In this document: positions 35,654 through 49,852 of the stretch, in pieces
Layout: the number at the start of each line of letters is the position of its first letter
Position numbering within the stretch: the stretch's first letter is position 1
Source: Oscheius tipulae
Taxonomy: Eukaryota; Nematoda; Chromadorea; Rhabditida; Rhabditidae
Direction: 5' to 3'
Assembly (NCBI GenBank): GCA_037178975.1
Contig: JASJZH010000004.1
Span: forward strand, 1,240,001 to 1,304,000
DNA length: 64,000 nt
Translations under genes and position numbers: made by a program
Notes under the pieces: model-generated
What the model saw: the letters and a program-made list of their open reading frames with translations, nothing else
Databases searched by the model: none
What the model was told of the DNA's origin: nothing

Positions 35654-37264
35654 TAGGAAGGATTGTCCGGTAAGTTCGTTTTCGATTTCATGTTTAGCCG
35701 CATCCTGAGAGGATATCTTGAACTCTGGAGTTTACCTGTGTGACCGTTAGTCCTGCTAGGCTTAGGTTCATCTTCAAGCCCGTTTCGGCCATCAGTACAA
35801 ATTTCCACGTTTTGTGATGTACTTTCATGGGGAAAAAGAGTAATTTGAAATGTTTCAGCACTTTGCAAATAGGTCTGAAAAAACTTCTTGTATCCAAAAA
35901 TTCCATACATCTATGAACCCAATCCATGAAGCCTATTTACGTATTTTGTGAATTAAAAAGTTGTAACTGAAAACGAGTAACTCATTGAAAGACCATAGAA
36001 CCGAATACCTGATTGCGCGATCAAAAATTTTGCATTTCACCGCTTTTTCGGCCTCGATTCTGGTCATGCGGTTCATGGCTGTCCGCGCTAAGAGCATCAG
36101 TCTCCTGTTGCACAATATTCGTTCCCTCGGTTGGCATCTTTATAAAACTAGCTCTTTTTCACGGTGCTGTCATTTTATAGTTTTTATTTCATGGACTAGT
36201 GATAACACGACGGTAATAGCTAGTTCGGTCTCATTTCCACTGACGGATACCTTGGAATAAAAGCCCTTCTAAAAATGTTTCAAGCAATATTCATCACCAT
36301 TATATACTCCACGCATTAATATTGTAATTCTGGTGGCACCCAAAAATCTAACAAAAGAATATGAAAAACCTGAGATCCTGATTTCGAAATACTCGATTGG
36401 CATTTTTGCAAGCACTTGACCGGCTGATTTCCAGCAAGCTGCACGACACCTTGAAACAAATAAGACCCTCATCCTTCAATCGAATAAATGTGATCTTAGA
36501 ATTAGTCCAGGCAGTTTCGAAACATTAAATGCTGAAGATGAGACGTAAAAAAAGTTTTATGCAAGACCCCAAGGTAACTGTACTCTACGACAAAAATATT
36601 TTGCTAGTATCAGAAGAACGAATTTCGCCCTGTCGTTCCAATGATTTTGATTTGACCGTTTAGAAAAATACAAACATTCTCAGTACGAACTGAAGAACAT
36701 ATGGAAATCCTAAAACCAAAGAGGTAATTGTTCTGTTCCCGTCGGTGGTCTAACGCACTGTAGTAAAGGAGTTCAACTTTGGCTACAGGTGAAGCAAAAA
36801 ATATAACCTTACATTTTAGAAACTGAAATACTGAACTTTAGAATTTGAAAAAAAAAAATCTCTTTTCGCCATGGGGACAAATTTTCTGTGTTGAAGGAAC
36901 CAACAGGTCAGAGTATCCTGATTTCTGTATTTTGCTGCTTCAAAAAAAATCTTTTTTTTGACTCCTTGGAAGACTCTGTATTACTTCCAGTTCTGTTGAA
37001 TGGGGAGCAAGGCGTGGTCAAAAGTTTTGCAGATTCTCTCCTCCTAGCTTTCTGTAAACTTCCAAAACCTTCCACACAAACTCTTTTTCTCCTGCCATTA
37101 CTCTCGCTCTCCAAAAAGACCCATCAAACAGTCTCTCTTCCGTCCATCAAGCGTCTTTCATTTGAGCAGTGTAACGTTCGATCACCCCTTCTCCGAAAAC
37201 GGTCTCCCAGTAGAGTGATTGTTATCTTTACTCCTTCTCCGGTCAATTACTCAATGTCCGAAAA

Positions 37265-37370
37265 CTGTCACTCTCTATCTCTGTTTCTCTTCCCTCTGTC
37301 TTTTTGTCTTTCTGTCTCTGTCTCTATATCCCTCTGTCTTTCTGTCTCGTTCTCCAACTTTCCTTACTCT
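37265..37370. repeat. Polypyrimidine low-complexity tract
   Basis: Runs of CTCTGTCTTTCTGTCTC and variants just upstream of the STAT start codon. Confidence 0.7.
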
Positions 37371-37439
37371 TTCTCTTGAATTCTCTTTTGTTTCAGAAAC
37401 TCTACAAATTTTTTTCTACTTTTTGCGTATGTGAGCGCC

Positions 37440-40400
37440 ATGACCAGTCCGTCTCCTGCTCAGGAGCAGCTACACAAGACTGTCTATGAGTTGGTAAGTT
37501 AATTTTGGCAAGCACGCAAGAGATCTCCTAGTAGAGAACCTTTGTAGCATTTTCGGATTCCTACATGGGTTCGAAGGAATCACAAGCTTTGGATTTGAGT
37601 TTTTTTTTTTGAATCGAAAAATTCGACTCACTCAAAAGTCAGTGCCACTGGAAGAGCTGTACGAGTGTTGTAGAAAGTGTGAACAAGATGCCAACCTACT
37701 TCATTATATTTTTGGCTGAGTGACGAATGCAAATCACCGACTCGATCATAGACAGTCCTCAGTTTTAGTGGTACTGTAGAAAAAATACTGTTCTATTGGA
37801 AAACAAGGAATCAGTTGATCACCTAACAGTCCGATTCCCTGACAGGATTCATATGTAATAACACTGAAATATTTCAAATGTTGACAGAAATCCAAGTTTT
37901 AGAACCGCTTGCTTGCACAGAGTGGATCAAGTTAGAGATGCACAGTCGAACGCATAACCACCTTTTTGTTGTCGAATGCTTTGTTTCACAGATACGAAAA
38001 AGGTATCAGAGCCAAGTAAACATTACGTTTCACAAAGCACGGTGGAACATTTCTTTGGTTTCACCTCTTGTAAATAGAAAAGAAAAGTAGTGTCTGAAGC
38101 AGCAGTGTAATTCAAAAATAATTAATTTCTAGTTCTTTGCTCGAACGCTGCTGACATATTTGTCTATCACATTTTCTGGATAAAAAAATTGTTTTAAAGG
38201 GATTGGGTAGTTGGTAGCGTGTCGAGAAAAAAACATTTGCAATGCTTTTAGACGATAGTATTGCTCACAAAAAGTAGCCGTTCGGCACGAAAGTTCTATT
38301 GCATGCAGTAGTTGGAAGCAAGGAGACGATATCTTTTGGATTCAGTAATTTTTGCATTTCGAGGATTAATCAACAAGTCCTGAGAAACTATATAGAAAAA
38401 GTGAAACATCGGTAAAAATATGAAAAGGCCGTAGAGTTCGGATAGTAACCTTTTTGTTTCACTGCCTGGTGAAAACCAAATAGCTTCAGACGCGATGTTT
38501 TCCTATGGCAAGCGTTTGATTACTAATAGTCCTCGATCAAAGACAGTCGGATTCAGTTTGCTCACCATTTGTTGCATCTCTTGTAGATAACGAGACAACC
38601 TCAGAAAGCATTCAATGAGCGTATGTGTTCAAACGAAATCATGTCTAACAGGAACTTTTATTTCAAAAGTACTTTTTTTTTTCCTCTACGTATTCGAAAA
38701 GTTTGAAAATAGCTTAGCCATAGGAAAATAGGAAAACTTCCAAAACAGTAGTCAGTAACATGGCGAATTCTATGAAATAACACTGTTGTTTCACCTCCGG
38801 CATATAGCAAAAGAGTTCTAGAAACATTCAATACTTTTTCCCAGAATGACCACATTCTAGCTCACGACCCTCCAAACGAGCAGTCCTCGTGCCACCGACC
38901 ACGAGACGATTCGATCTCTCGGCAACCAGCTTGCAGCTCTTTATGACCGTCACGTGGAAGGTAAGCGACTCAAATTTTAACCCTCGTTCTATCAATAATC
39001 GACTAATCCGCGCCATTTTTCTTGTGCAAGATGCCCCGTAAACAGTGATTGATAAGAAAACGGGCTTATTTAGACGACACACGTGGGTTAGGGACGTCAC
39101 GCGAGCGCGCGCGGCATAAAACTATCGACACAGGGGGAACGGGAAGTTAAATAATCGGTACAATCTGTCAGTGCAGAAGCGATTGGGGTCACGGAAGTTG
39201 GGGGAAAGAGCCGAGTACAGTTTGTCACAGATACTTTGTGACAGCAATTACTTTTTGCAAGTCAAGCCAAATCGAGGCAGTTTGGGAAATGCATCTCTGG
39301 GAGAACGTTGCTCTTGCTAGGGTAGCTCGGCTGGAACAGCATCTACTTGTCACGAGTCCCAACGGGGCAACAGCCAAGCTTGTGAATTAGAATTGAAGAG
39401 AACTCTGATGTTATTCATTCCATGAAGCGTTTTAGTTTGATCAACGCCATGAAGAAGTTGCTCTCAATCATTCGGCTATTCTTTTTCTAGACTGAAACAT
39501 TTTGAATTAACCAAATTCGTGTTTTTCCGCCATCGTAGATTGACACCGTTTCAGAATGACCCCAATATATAGTCTGAAATCTTCTGAGACTCACTGTTTA
39601 TCCTGCAGAAAGCGTATTTCGAATTTGAATTTGAATTCTAAAAATTACTGGCTGGTTATTTCCCCAATACTTATATATCGCCCTTGAAACATAACAAATT
39701 TCAGGCCTAAATCGCGACCAGGATCAGGTCAGTTTCGAGCGCGAGTGGTCAACCCTCACGTGGCCATTGCTTTCCGTACTGTCTCGGCTGTCTCTCCGAC
39801 CCGATCTCGAACTCCACACTCTCCAGCTTCGTCTCAATACGAGTCTCGTCAACCTGGTCAACCGGGTAGGTTTCTTTCTCTTATTGTTTCAACATGACAG
39901 TTCTTCAGAGCCGTCAATCCGTTCCTCCGACCGGCTTCCTCGAATCGGAATACAGCTGGCAGAAATTCTGGAACTACTACAGTCAGGCCTTGAATGTTCT
40001 GCACGAGCTCTACTCTCAAATTGATGCCCCGTCACCGGCTTTGGAGCTGAGGCTGCTTCAGTATGGGAGACAGGAACTTCGAGCCTTCTTGGAATCTTTC
40101 CGGGAGGTCCTCCTACAGCACTCGCAGAGCGTTTTGCCTGCTCTTAGGTTGGTCATTTTTGATTATAGAGAGGGGTTTTCGATGAAAATAGTGCAGTCAC
40201 AAACAGCATGTAGTTATATAAAATGCTTGAAACACAAAAGAATCGGAAAAATGCAATAAGTCTATTCGTACACTCCAATTGACAATCCCATTCTAGGCTC
40301 AATGAATATTTGGTTTTCATTTGAGAAAATTTTTGAGAATGCACAACTGAACCCAAACAATATGGAACGTTGTATGACCTGCTTGAAACCATTATTCATT

Positions 40401-43400
40401 GTGGACTTGAATATGCACAGGTTTCACGTCGTCAATGACAAACTCACTTAGTTCCCGCCTAGTAAGTTTCAGCCTGTACTACATTTTTTTGAAAGTAAAG
40501 AAGATAGCGAATAAGACGGATCCATGACTTTGTATGGTTGTCTTGAAACAATCAATCATAGGAAGGAGCGAACAGTGTCGTATGGAAATGAAAAAGAAGC
40601 GCGCCTCAAACTGAGTATTACTGCGCCAGTTTGAGTAATTGAAACACTAAAAAGGCTTCTTTTGTCTTCCCAAATAATCGAAATGAAACAAGAAATCATT
40701 TCCAGGCTGGCCCAAGTGAACAGAATGGCTCAGAACAAGGCGATGGACGAGTCCCCGGCCAAAATAGCAGCGGCTTACTACTGTAACATCTTGTACACTT
40801 TGGGAGTGCTGTCAGCTCGACTTCAGGGCTTCCGATGGGAGTCTCTGCAAAGCAAGTACCGGTTCACGTCCCCGGATCCAGTTAGGCCGCTCCTGGAAAT
40901 GGTGGGGTCTGAAAAAGGAAATGCCGGTCTATTTTTTGCAGTATACGAGAATTGAGTGAAGAGTGGCATTGATTTAGGTGAAAAAAAAAATTGGAAGTAC
41001 TTTATGAAAGTTTGCTGTTTCACTTTCAGGCTAAGGGGAAAAGGTAAAAGTTCATCCACCCATTTGATTTCTGAGCAGTCCCTAGAAACATTTTCAAACA
41101 GCGTGACTTCAACCTTTGAAAGATTTTTTTTTATTTGTGTTTCACGGTTAGTATAAAAGTATTCACTGAAAATTTTCGTGGTATGTGTCCTGGCTACAGA
41201 TGAAATATTGTGTTGTAAAAGGATAATCGAGAAACTTAGGTTAGGTGCGGCCACGAAGTCATTTGTGCTTCAAAGAAACAAAAAAGTTATTTTACAGCCA
41301 GTTAAAGGAATAAGCAGTGGCACACTCCGCTGAAGAATTTTTATACACTGTTGAGGAAACAAGAAAATCCATTATTTAGTTTCACGAAATTATAAAACTA
41401 TTAATCCCGTGTTTTACTATCAGGCTAACGGAGAACATAAAAACTAATTATTTCCATATTAACACACTGGCTCACTCTTCAGTATGATCTGTATACCATA
41501 GGGGTGAAACAGGAAAAAGTTCATTTTTTACAGTTTCTCGCACCATGAAATTCTAGCAATTTATTGACTTCCACCACTTGTCGGTAACTGTTGGACATAG
41601 TTTCAACTTTAAACTGATCCGTTTAGATGACGTATCATTCTTATATCTTAGTTTTAACACTACTGTGAGAACTTGTAATGTGAGAGGCTTCCAGTTGAAT
41701 GGTGCAACCTCCTTCAGAAATACGATTAGAGTAGGAAGTAATGAAAAATCTTGACTTGATCCTCTAAAACTTTTCAAAAGTATATAATGTTTCATGCAGA
41801 CTGCTAGAGCTCAGTTTTTCTTCATTATTAGGCTCTCTATATACTAAACTCGAAACAAAAATGTACCCAATAAAAGTCATCACAAAATTCAGGTCTTCAG
41901 CACGACGGATCAGCTGATCAGTGATTGTCTTCTCGGGACGAAGCCCAGTACCAATGCAATTCTCGTCACGAACAATCTCTTCCCGTTCAACTGTGCCTGT
42001 CTCCCTCCGGCCATCCTGTTCCAGAAGTTTGATGTGCAGATTGTCAGTGAGGAGACGGCATTGGCCATACAGTACGAGATGACGGAAATTAAGAAGGGCC
42101 TTCGACACGCGACCAACATCAGCCAGTTCCCGTCGGCAGCTCTGCTGGCCATGAAACCGACTAGTGGGGTGAAGAGGAACAACGCCGTGGCTAATGCTGG
42201 TTGGTTCATATTTTTTTTTCCAAAGAACCCGTAGGAAAAACAGTTTTAGCAGAAGTTACAAGGTCATACGAAAGTTGTGTAACACTCAAAAATTTGAAAG
42301 TGCGCAGCCGGTCCGGCCCAATCGGGTCCGATTTTGGGCCCCGTAATGCGACGTCAATACTCGAAAAATCGAAATGTAGAAAAAATAATCTTCAGATGAG
42401 GTCAATAGAGAAAATCCCATAAGATAAAAATACGAAACTTGAATTATCGTCCGGAACTGTGGGAAGCCAAAACGGACCGGACCGGCCTTGCCCTATATTC
42501 ATGTATGAAAATGAGGAGGTACGTAAAAGTGAGAAACGCAACAGAGTAAAGTCGAAAAACTTTTTCGTCTGATGACGAAGCAAAGCAAAAAAATGAGTTG
42601 ATGTTGCCACGTGGAAACATAAGCTTTTCGTGTTTGTCCCTACAGAAAAAAATTGCGATCTACAAACATTGTGGCAATATATAGAAGCAGTGAAACATAG
42701 CAGATTTTTTCGCTGGAACATTATATTTTCATCGCTACACGAACATTGGTTCCGATGAAAAGGTTTGAGCCTTATGGAAGTTTTGAAACACAACGTAATC
42801 AATGCAAGTACTGAAAACCGTGACTCGTATGCGGTTGCCTAGCCTGGTACGCGAAATTCGATGAACTCCTTGTGTAAGATGAAAAAGTTTCTTCCAGAAA
42901 GCCTAACATTTAGAGAGAGGAAAATGTTTCACATGCCATATATGAGCAGAACAATACCAAACAGTTGCTATGATGTACCGCTTTTCCACTAAAGAGAAAA
43001 TTCCAGAAGGCGGCAACACAGCCCACAAGAAGTCCGACGTGAACAGTAAGGAGCTAGTGACCATCACTCCCTCCTGGAATGACAAATACGGGGGCTGGCA
43101 GGCGCAATACCCTCATCTCCTATGTACTACCAGGCAAAAAGTAGGCTTTTTTTACCTTCGGAATCCAAAGTCTAGGGTCTTCAGGACACAGTCCTCTTAG
43201 ACACCCGGTCCGGACAGATGGGGAAACGACCACTATTTTATTTCTACATCAGAGGGAGTTTGTTCAGTCCAGCTGGACATATCTCCTGTGTCAGGACACT
43301 GTCACTCCCTTTCACGATAGCCACGAGGAGGAACCAGGTATATTTTTTTTTGTCTCCGAGTCGAACGAGTAATTCGAGAACGAGATGCATTTTGTAATTT

Positions 43401-46400
43401 CGCCGACTGCGATCAAGGATAAAGGGACAACTTCGACAGCTATCACCTAGCCATGAAACAGACATGCTCCTATTGAAGTGTTTCAGGACTGTCAAGTGCA
43501 GAGGATGATGAGTTCCTACACTGCTACCTGTTTCTGGCTCTACGGGCTGAAAAACATTGATGGACTCATCTTGAACTGGTGTGATAATGGTGCGTTTTAC
43601 TTTGTTTTTGTTCGCTAGACGAGTTCGTCCAAGCAATGAAAAGGTCTAACCTTCTTGGACCCGAACAATTAGATAAAAAGAAATATAGGAGAGGGGGAGC
43701 AAAAATTTGAAGAATATCATTTCCAGGCATCGAATGGAATGAATTCGTCGATCTATACCGTTCCTACTTTACCGTGAATGCTGAAGTCACTCGGTCCCTC
43801 TCGGACGCTGATTTCTGTCTCATGGAGGACAAGTTGACGTGTGACGAGTGCCGAGAGTACAAGCAGGACGGCGAGGAGAAACTCATAACCTTCAAGAATG
43901 TCCTCTGTCCCCATCTGAAATACGACGTCGACCAGAATCAAATGAGGTTTTCCATCTGGAGAGGCATGTTTCCGTGAGTAAGGGGGATAAATTCAAAATT
44001 TCTAGGGCTCTTAGAGGTACTACAGATCTATCAAGATAGCAGGACACATGTCAAGGAGCTGTGGAACGACTACGTTCTGATGGGCTTCAGCGATATAGAG
44101 GAGGTTGGTTGTTTTAGAAATAGTAAAGACGAAGGTAAAATTGAAAATTAGAAGGTTGATGGGTTGTATGTAGAGCTTGAAACACAAAAAGTTTGTTCAA
44201 AACTTGAAAATTGTGGAAGCTGGATTTTTTTTTAGAAAGTTAATCAATGGAAGATGACGAGATGAGAGAAGCCAATTCCAATACACGAATCTCGGTTATG
44301 TAAAGAATGAAACATTTTTGATCTCAACGTATTGTTTTTAGCCAGGCGAATAACAAGGCTATCCCAAACTGTCTCACTATATGCCTAGTTTGAGACAATA
44401 AAAAACCAATGTTACAAAGACAAAATGCTTTAAAAGTTGAATAAGGGACAGTTCAAAAAAGAGGGAGTGATTGAAATTTGGAAGCTTGATGTCTTATGTG
44501 GAGAGCTGGAAGCACAAAACATTGTTCAAAAATGAGAACAGTTGACAGATTTCATAAAGTGAAACTATAATTTTTCGTGCCATATTGTGTCAACGCACCG
44601 AAGAAGACAGTCTGAACCACGATTTTGCATTCACTGTAACATTTAGAAATTCATATTGGACAGTTCGGTTTTACGGTAGTGCGCAAGAAAAAGCGTAATT
44701 CCATTACGTTGGTCGAAAAATGTTAGTACAGCTAGTTTCTGTTTTGTTCAGAAAAATGTTTCATGTTGAGAATGAGGATCGAAAATTGAAGAGAAAGTAC
44801 TACAGTCCTCTTGCCCGAAAGTGTAACAGTTTTCCAGCTGTTTTTATCCTCCTCTTGGAACCCCAAAAAACCATGTTCTTCCAGATCAACGCCCTGCTGG
44901 CCCCCCACGTCTCGACAATGTGTCTTCGAATTTCCCATGTCATCGGTGGCAGTATCTGTATAGCCATGCATCCCGGACACGGTGGTGTCGTCCACCTGGA
45001 ACCGATCGACCTGAAACGTCTCCAAGCCAAAAGCATATTCGAGTACCTGTCCGACATTGCGGAAAATGCCAAGGTTGGTTCAAGACAACGCGTTTTCCTC
45101 TTTGTGGTTTACTCTCGTTGAAAAATTATTTTCAAAGAAGACACGGAGTAACGTTTCACACTTAGGAACTTACAAAGGATTCGTGAAACATACACAAAAG
45201 TGAAACGAGAATTTTAATCTTAGAGCTCTTGGGCCCGAACAATTAGATAATAGGTCCGAGAAACAACCTACCTATATGTCATCTCACATAATTCTAATAC
45301 CTCCTTCACAGTTAGCCTCTTTCACCCAAAAACTCACGTTTTTCAAAGGCTACTAAAGTTCCACTATTTCTAACTATTTATCAGTACTTCCTTGGTAGAG
45401 AACACAAAGTTTACGAAAATACATGTAATTTTTGTGTTCATCTTTTGAGGCAACGTACCTCTTTGGAATTGTAGCGTATCTCCAGACTCTCTTGTTAAAT
45501 CCCTTTCGAACCAGGGATACGCGGAAGCCGAAACTGCGGTAATTTGCGCACCAAATTTTCAAGTTTGACCTATACCCTATGTTTTATTTTTTCCAGATCG
45601 AATACGTGCTCAACGCCCGAAAGGTCCCTGTCCCAGTCTCCGAGCTGATTCATAGATACGGAATTGGGGCCGAACATGGGAAGGTCCGTTCCATTATGAC
45701 CAATATTAGTCACGGAGGCACGGTGGAAAAGATGACCAAGATGCGATTCACTCCTATGCGAATAGCCGTGGTTACCTGTGGTCCGAGCGACAGAGCAGAG
45801 TCGACACCGCCAATGATGGCGCCAGCCACGGTCCCGGTCAGCAATGGATATCATAATGGGAGCATCTCTTCTGTGAGTACATGTAGTTCGGTGGCAGGAC
45901 CAATGAAAAGAGATGAAAGACAGTTTTATACATACTATGAAAAAAACTTCAGTTTTTTAGGGTGTCCTTTGACAGTATCGAAAGTTATACCATTCTCTTC
46001 AGGTGTTTCAGTTTCAAGAGTTTTGGTTTCAGCAACCAGCCGCTAAAAACCTGTTCATTGAGAGCATTTATATAAATTCCATGAAACAAACTACTGTGGA
46101 AAAGAAGACTATATCCCAACAGTGAACGAACAGCACTTATAGAAGTTGTGCAACAAACTTTTTCAAAAAAAAAAATGTGGGAAAAGTGGTGACCCTGAAA
46201 TTCTCCTTTACTATCTAATAGACACGTTTTGTAACTGTGCTTAGCTGGGCCGATTGCATTGAAATATTTCTTTTTTTCTCTTACATCCATCCGTCTCAAT
46301 ACTGTCGTATTCTATAGTTCTGCCAAAAATAGACCCCTTGAAACAAGATTACTCGGTAACAAGATAAGCCTAAGTTCAAAGTACCTCTGTATAGGAGCAA

Positions 46401-48258
46401 GTGGAAATCTTTTGCACCGGAAAGGAAAGTTTACTGACACTGTGACGCTAAAAAGCTCAACATTCCCACAACGACCCATCTTCCGGCTACACGATGATTT
46501 TTTGTTATTTCAAGTCCTCAATAAGTAAGCTGTCGGTTTCAAAAAGCAATAGCTAATCGACTAGGAGTGGAGAAAGAGAAGCACTTGAAAATCAACCACT
46601 TTTCCCCAAGAAGACCATGACTATCGGTTAGAAAAAGCTCACAAATATCCTTCAGACGACGTCTTTTGAAGCGCAGCTGGACGCCTTGATGAAGTCGCAC
46701 GGGAAGTCTGCTGCCGACGTGATAGCCTGTCTCAACTATCCGGACACCCCCACATCGGCCATGAACTGGAGCCTGGAGAATTCGATGCTCTTCTCCCAGG
46801 ACTACAGGTTGCTTTTTGTCATAGTGACTAACTCCCGAAAGTCGAAAGTGCGGCAATATGTGCGCACCAACTTGTAAACACATGCAGCCATTTTCGAATA
46901 ATAATTGCGTATCGGCGCCTATGGTTACAAGTTGGTGTGCAAATAGCCGCCTTTTCAGATATACGGTACTTATTTACAGCAAAAAGTGCTGCATTCATTC
47001 GTGTTCGCTCAACCCTGCTCCAAACCACTAAACCAAATGTGACTATAGGACTAGTTTGAAACAATCTGGGAACGAGCAAAAAAGCCTACATCATAATAGT
47101 AGTGATGGTTTGACTTTTACGGATTTTTTTGAGACAAAACTAAACGGTATGAAAACTTCAACATTATGACCTTGCTACGGTTTCCCTAAACTCGAATTAG
47201 AAAATCTTCTCTGCTAAAAACAAGATCACAACCCGTTGCCGGCACTTATCGAGAGTTTGAAACATATTTAGCTGCAAGACTGTATTATGTCTTTTCCATT
47301 CCCCTGTTAGATTATTTCCCGTTACAAAACATAGGTAAATCAGAAGAGTTGTCTGTACTTATGAAATTCTTGAAACATAAGAAAAAGTAGGGACGTACAT
47401 CTGCAGATTGCTATAATCAGTTAAACTTTCAGTCAATGGGATCAACAAACTGCCTGCTCCATGGTCACCGGCAATGCTCCCTTCGTCTAATTTTTTTTCA
47501 CCCCCTAACAAAGTTCCAATTACCTCCTCTACCCAACTACGAGTCAGTCTTTTACTCAGATGGCCATTTTTTTCACTTTTTTTGAATATACAAACCTTGC
47601 TGTGATTCGTTTTGTGATTCTGTCAGCTCCATGTCCCCGTAATGTCATTCAGATCTCAGTTATGCACATAGATGAACCTCTTTTTTTCTAACTGTTGGAT
47701 TTTTTTTTTTCGGAAAACTGGGCGCTCTATCGTTGCAGCAACGAACGGAATCTTCCGTGTAGGAGTTCTGAAACCTAACTTTTTCTTTTTAAAAGAGTTT
47801 TCTATCTGGATGAAGTGGAAAAGTTCCGTATAGGGCCCACCTAAGTGCTGTTTGTAAATAATGAGGGAGTGAAACATAAAAAAATGTAACAAGGAAATGG
47901 TTGTCTACCAGGCTGAGTGTACAACTTCGAGAAAGTCTTTGGGTTTAAACAGGCGTAGGTCCAGTGGAGGAACTAAGAGAACTGAACCTGCTTGAAAACA
48001 GTTTCTTTTGTAATTCACACTCTCTATCAAATTAGAAATTTTTATTTCAAGTGTTCCTGGCAAGCTTCGACAATGAAAGAAATAAGTTGAACATTTGTGT
48101 TTTCGCCCCTTCTATGACTTTCCGGCGTACCTAGGCATAATGTTGCAAGACGTTTACTGTTTCAAATGTCCAGTTCCCGAGAAGAGGCATTTTGCCCCCT
48201 GATCCATCATCGCCTCTATCCAGAAATCACTGAAGCGGCACTAGCCGACATTTCATAG
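37440..48258 (+). CDS. STAT-family transcription factor
   Basis: Fourteen phase-consistent exons: 37440-37493, 38861-38960, 39705-39865, 39909-40147, 40706-40901, 41893-42199, 43007-43140, 43487-43589, 43727-43973, 44040-44103, 44885-45073, 45597-45872, 46656-46807 and 48174-48258 (TAG). The product is about 768 residues, a normal STAT length. Residues 15-250 are a helical coiled-coil region. The beta-rich DNA-binding region follows ([38 protein letters not shown] as separate blocks). The linker shows the STAT hallmark [12 protein letters not shown] (compare LWNDGCIMGFIS). The SH2 domain follows ([17 protein letters not shown], then [10 protein letters not shown] and SIFEYLSDI). The usual FLLRF is MCLRI here, keeping the phosphotyrosine-binding Arg. 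The tail has tyrosines in QDYSS and RLYPE but no classic GYxK site. STATs relay cytokine or stress signals to transcription; worms have STA-1 and STA-2, and I cannot decide which this is. The last exon sits 1.4 kb away and is less certain. Confidence 0.82.
39223..39353 (-). repeat. MITE-like repeat, family B, copy 2 (STAT intron)
   Basis: On the minus strand it reads GTGACAAGTAGATGCTGTTCC, CGAGCTACC, TCTCCCAGAGATGC and GCAAAAAGTAATTGCTGTCAC, ending ATCTGTGACA. It aligns along its whole length with the copy at 26846-26968. Confidence 0.75.
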
Positions 48259-48504
48259 CTACCGTAGGCTGCTTTGATGCGGATAAATATCCCCACCCAC
48301 AAGCCCTATAGGTTCACATGCATAGTTGACGAGCCTATTCAAAGAGGGATAGAGTCATTTGCCCGTTCTGATGGGATGGGATCCTGTGTCTCTCTTCTGC
48401 CTTTCTCCACTTGACCATGACTTTTTGAGGAATCGTTTATTTTGTGCTTTGGTGCTCCATCATCCCAATAAACAAGCTTATGTCTCGACTGACTTACCAA
48501 TAGG

Positions 48505-48592
48505 CTTAGGCAGCTCGAGCCGGTTTTTGGCTCGGCTCGACCCATTCTTCGAGCCGGCTCGAAAACGGCTCGAGCCGGCAATTTTCGGCTTG
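48505..48592. repeat. Cluster of GC-rich self-complementary GAGCCGG / CTCGAGCC units
   Basis: At least five overlapping units of the form (G)GCTCGAGCCGG, CGGCTCGA or TCGAGCCGGCTCGA within 90 bp of otherwise AT-rich DNA. The tract could fold into several alternative hairpins. Confidence 0.7.
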
Positions 48593-49734
48593 TGCCCAAG
48601 TATGCTTACCACCCGTGAGAATGCGATGAAAGAGATTCTATCAGCGGATCAATAAGAAGATCGATGTGAAACACGACTTCTTCAACTTTTCTTGTATCAC
48701 AGTGAGTATAAGACACGGATTCAAAACGCGGAAGATAATATCTCAGCGTTTTGGATCTTCCGCTCCAGTCTTCTTATTGAAGCGTCCTAGACTCCACGTA
48801 TTTGCTCGAGCTATAATTTTGTGACCACGCATCACTTTTTCATCTTTTTTATTTGACGACTAAGCACTGTAAGGGACAGAAAATCGGCGACATATTTCCT
48901 TTCTGGTCAACTAACAGATCCATGTGAAACATTACAGATCCCTTAAAACTTTTGCGTTTCACAGAGTATATGAAACATTTGTAGTGCTCCATCGTAATTC
49001 TTTCTTCTTTGCTTCAGAATCGACCACAAAGTCCTGAGATCTTTTTGCACCCGGGGCTCCGTCCCACTTGAAAATTCAAGATTTTCGAAGCGCTTGAATT
49101 ACTCGTGTCTCTTACCCATTGGAAGATCCTATTGTTCTGGAAGGACTGCGTCAGAAAGCCGCAGTTGACACCTACGCCCAGACGTACCTCACTTACCTAG
49201 TTTCTATCTTAGTGACAAGCCTTTTTTCGGAGGCCTCTGCTCTTTTGATTTTGTGCGAAGATAGTTTTTACACTTATCATTGGTTGAATGTATGGCTCGG
49301 TTACGACAATTTGCTGTAACATACTTTTTCTGAAAACTATTTGGACATCCAAGCACTGTTGCTGTGGCTAGCACAGTTTTATACTCAGTTTGAAAACCCC
49401 TGATACGTTCATTCAGTTTTCAAACGCTGGTCAAACGTATTTTCGAACGTCTGCGAACATGTAAACTTGTGGAAATGTCTTTTCTGTAAAAAGTTCAAAT
49501 ATCTAAGTTTTCTGTTCCAGTTTGCTGAAAATGTATACCTCACGTTAATCGAAACTGAAATTTCCGAAATGCACTACATTATGCCAGCCGGATCCCCGTC
49601 TGGCGACGCCGCTACTGGTCATCTTTTTTCGAGCTTTTTATGTAAACGCCGTGTCTTGAGCTTGGAAAAGAGTCGGTGGTTGAAAGTAGTTGAAAGCACT
49701 TCAAGACTAAAAAGTAACTGGTCGCTCAGTGCGT

Positions 49735-49852
49735 CTATGTTTATGAGTCTCCTTGTCTCTCTGTCACTCTGTTTCTCTCTTACTCAGTCTCTCTGCCTGT
49801 CTCTGTCACTTTGTCACTCTGGCTCTTTGTCTCTGTCTCTCTGTTTCTCTCC
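49735..49852. repeat. Polypyrimidine low-complexity tract
   Basis: CTCTGTCACTCTGTTTCTCTC-type imperfect tandem repeats. Confidence 0.75.

Larger units (their letters stand above)
30447..37439. other. 7-kb intergenic region, no gene seen
   Basis: AT-rich DNA without convincing exons on either strand. It holds a degenerate family-A hairpin at 31736-31786, a perfect 24-bp inverted repeat at 33850-33914 with a further copy at 35586-35653, and a polypyrimidine tract at 37265-37370. GTTTCA motifs are frequent, about one per 220 bp between 33.0 and 36.5 kb. Confidence 0.6.

Noticed and set aside
36888-37379. 163-residue ORF upstream of STAT
   Set aside because: Runs into a polypyrimidine tract, has low-complexity Ser/Leu composition and no domain.
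15699-46031. GTTTCAG copies as piRNA motifs at exon starts (for example 15699, 28361, 43480)
   Set aside because: These coincide with TTTCAG 3' splice sites used in the gene models, so they are explained by splicing and should be removed from motif counts.
46808-46877. Read-through end of the STAT gene (tail ending at 46877)
   Set aside because: The extra tail lies in an inverted-repeat sequence. The exon at 48174-48258 joins in phase from a GT donor and has better coding character.
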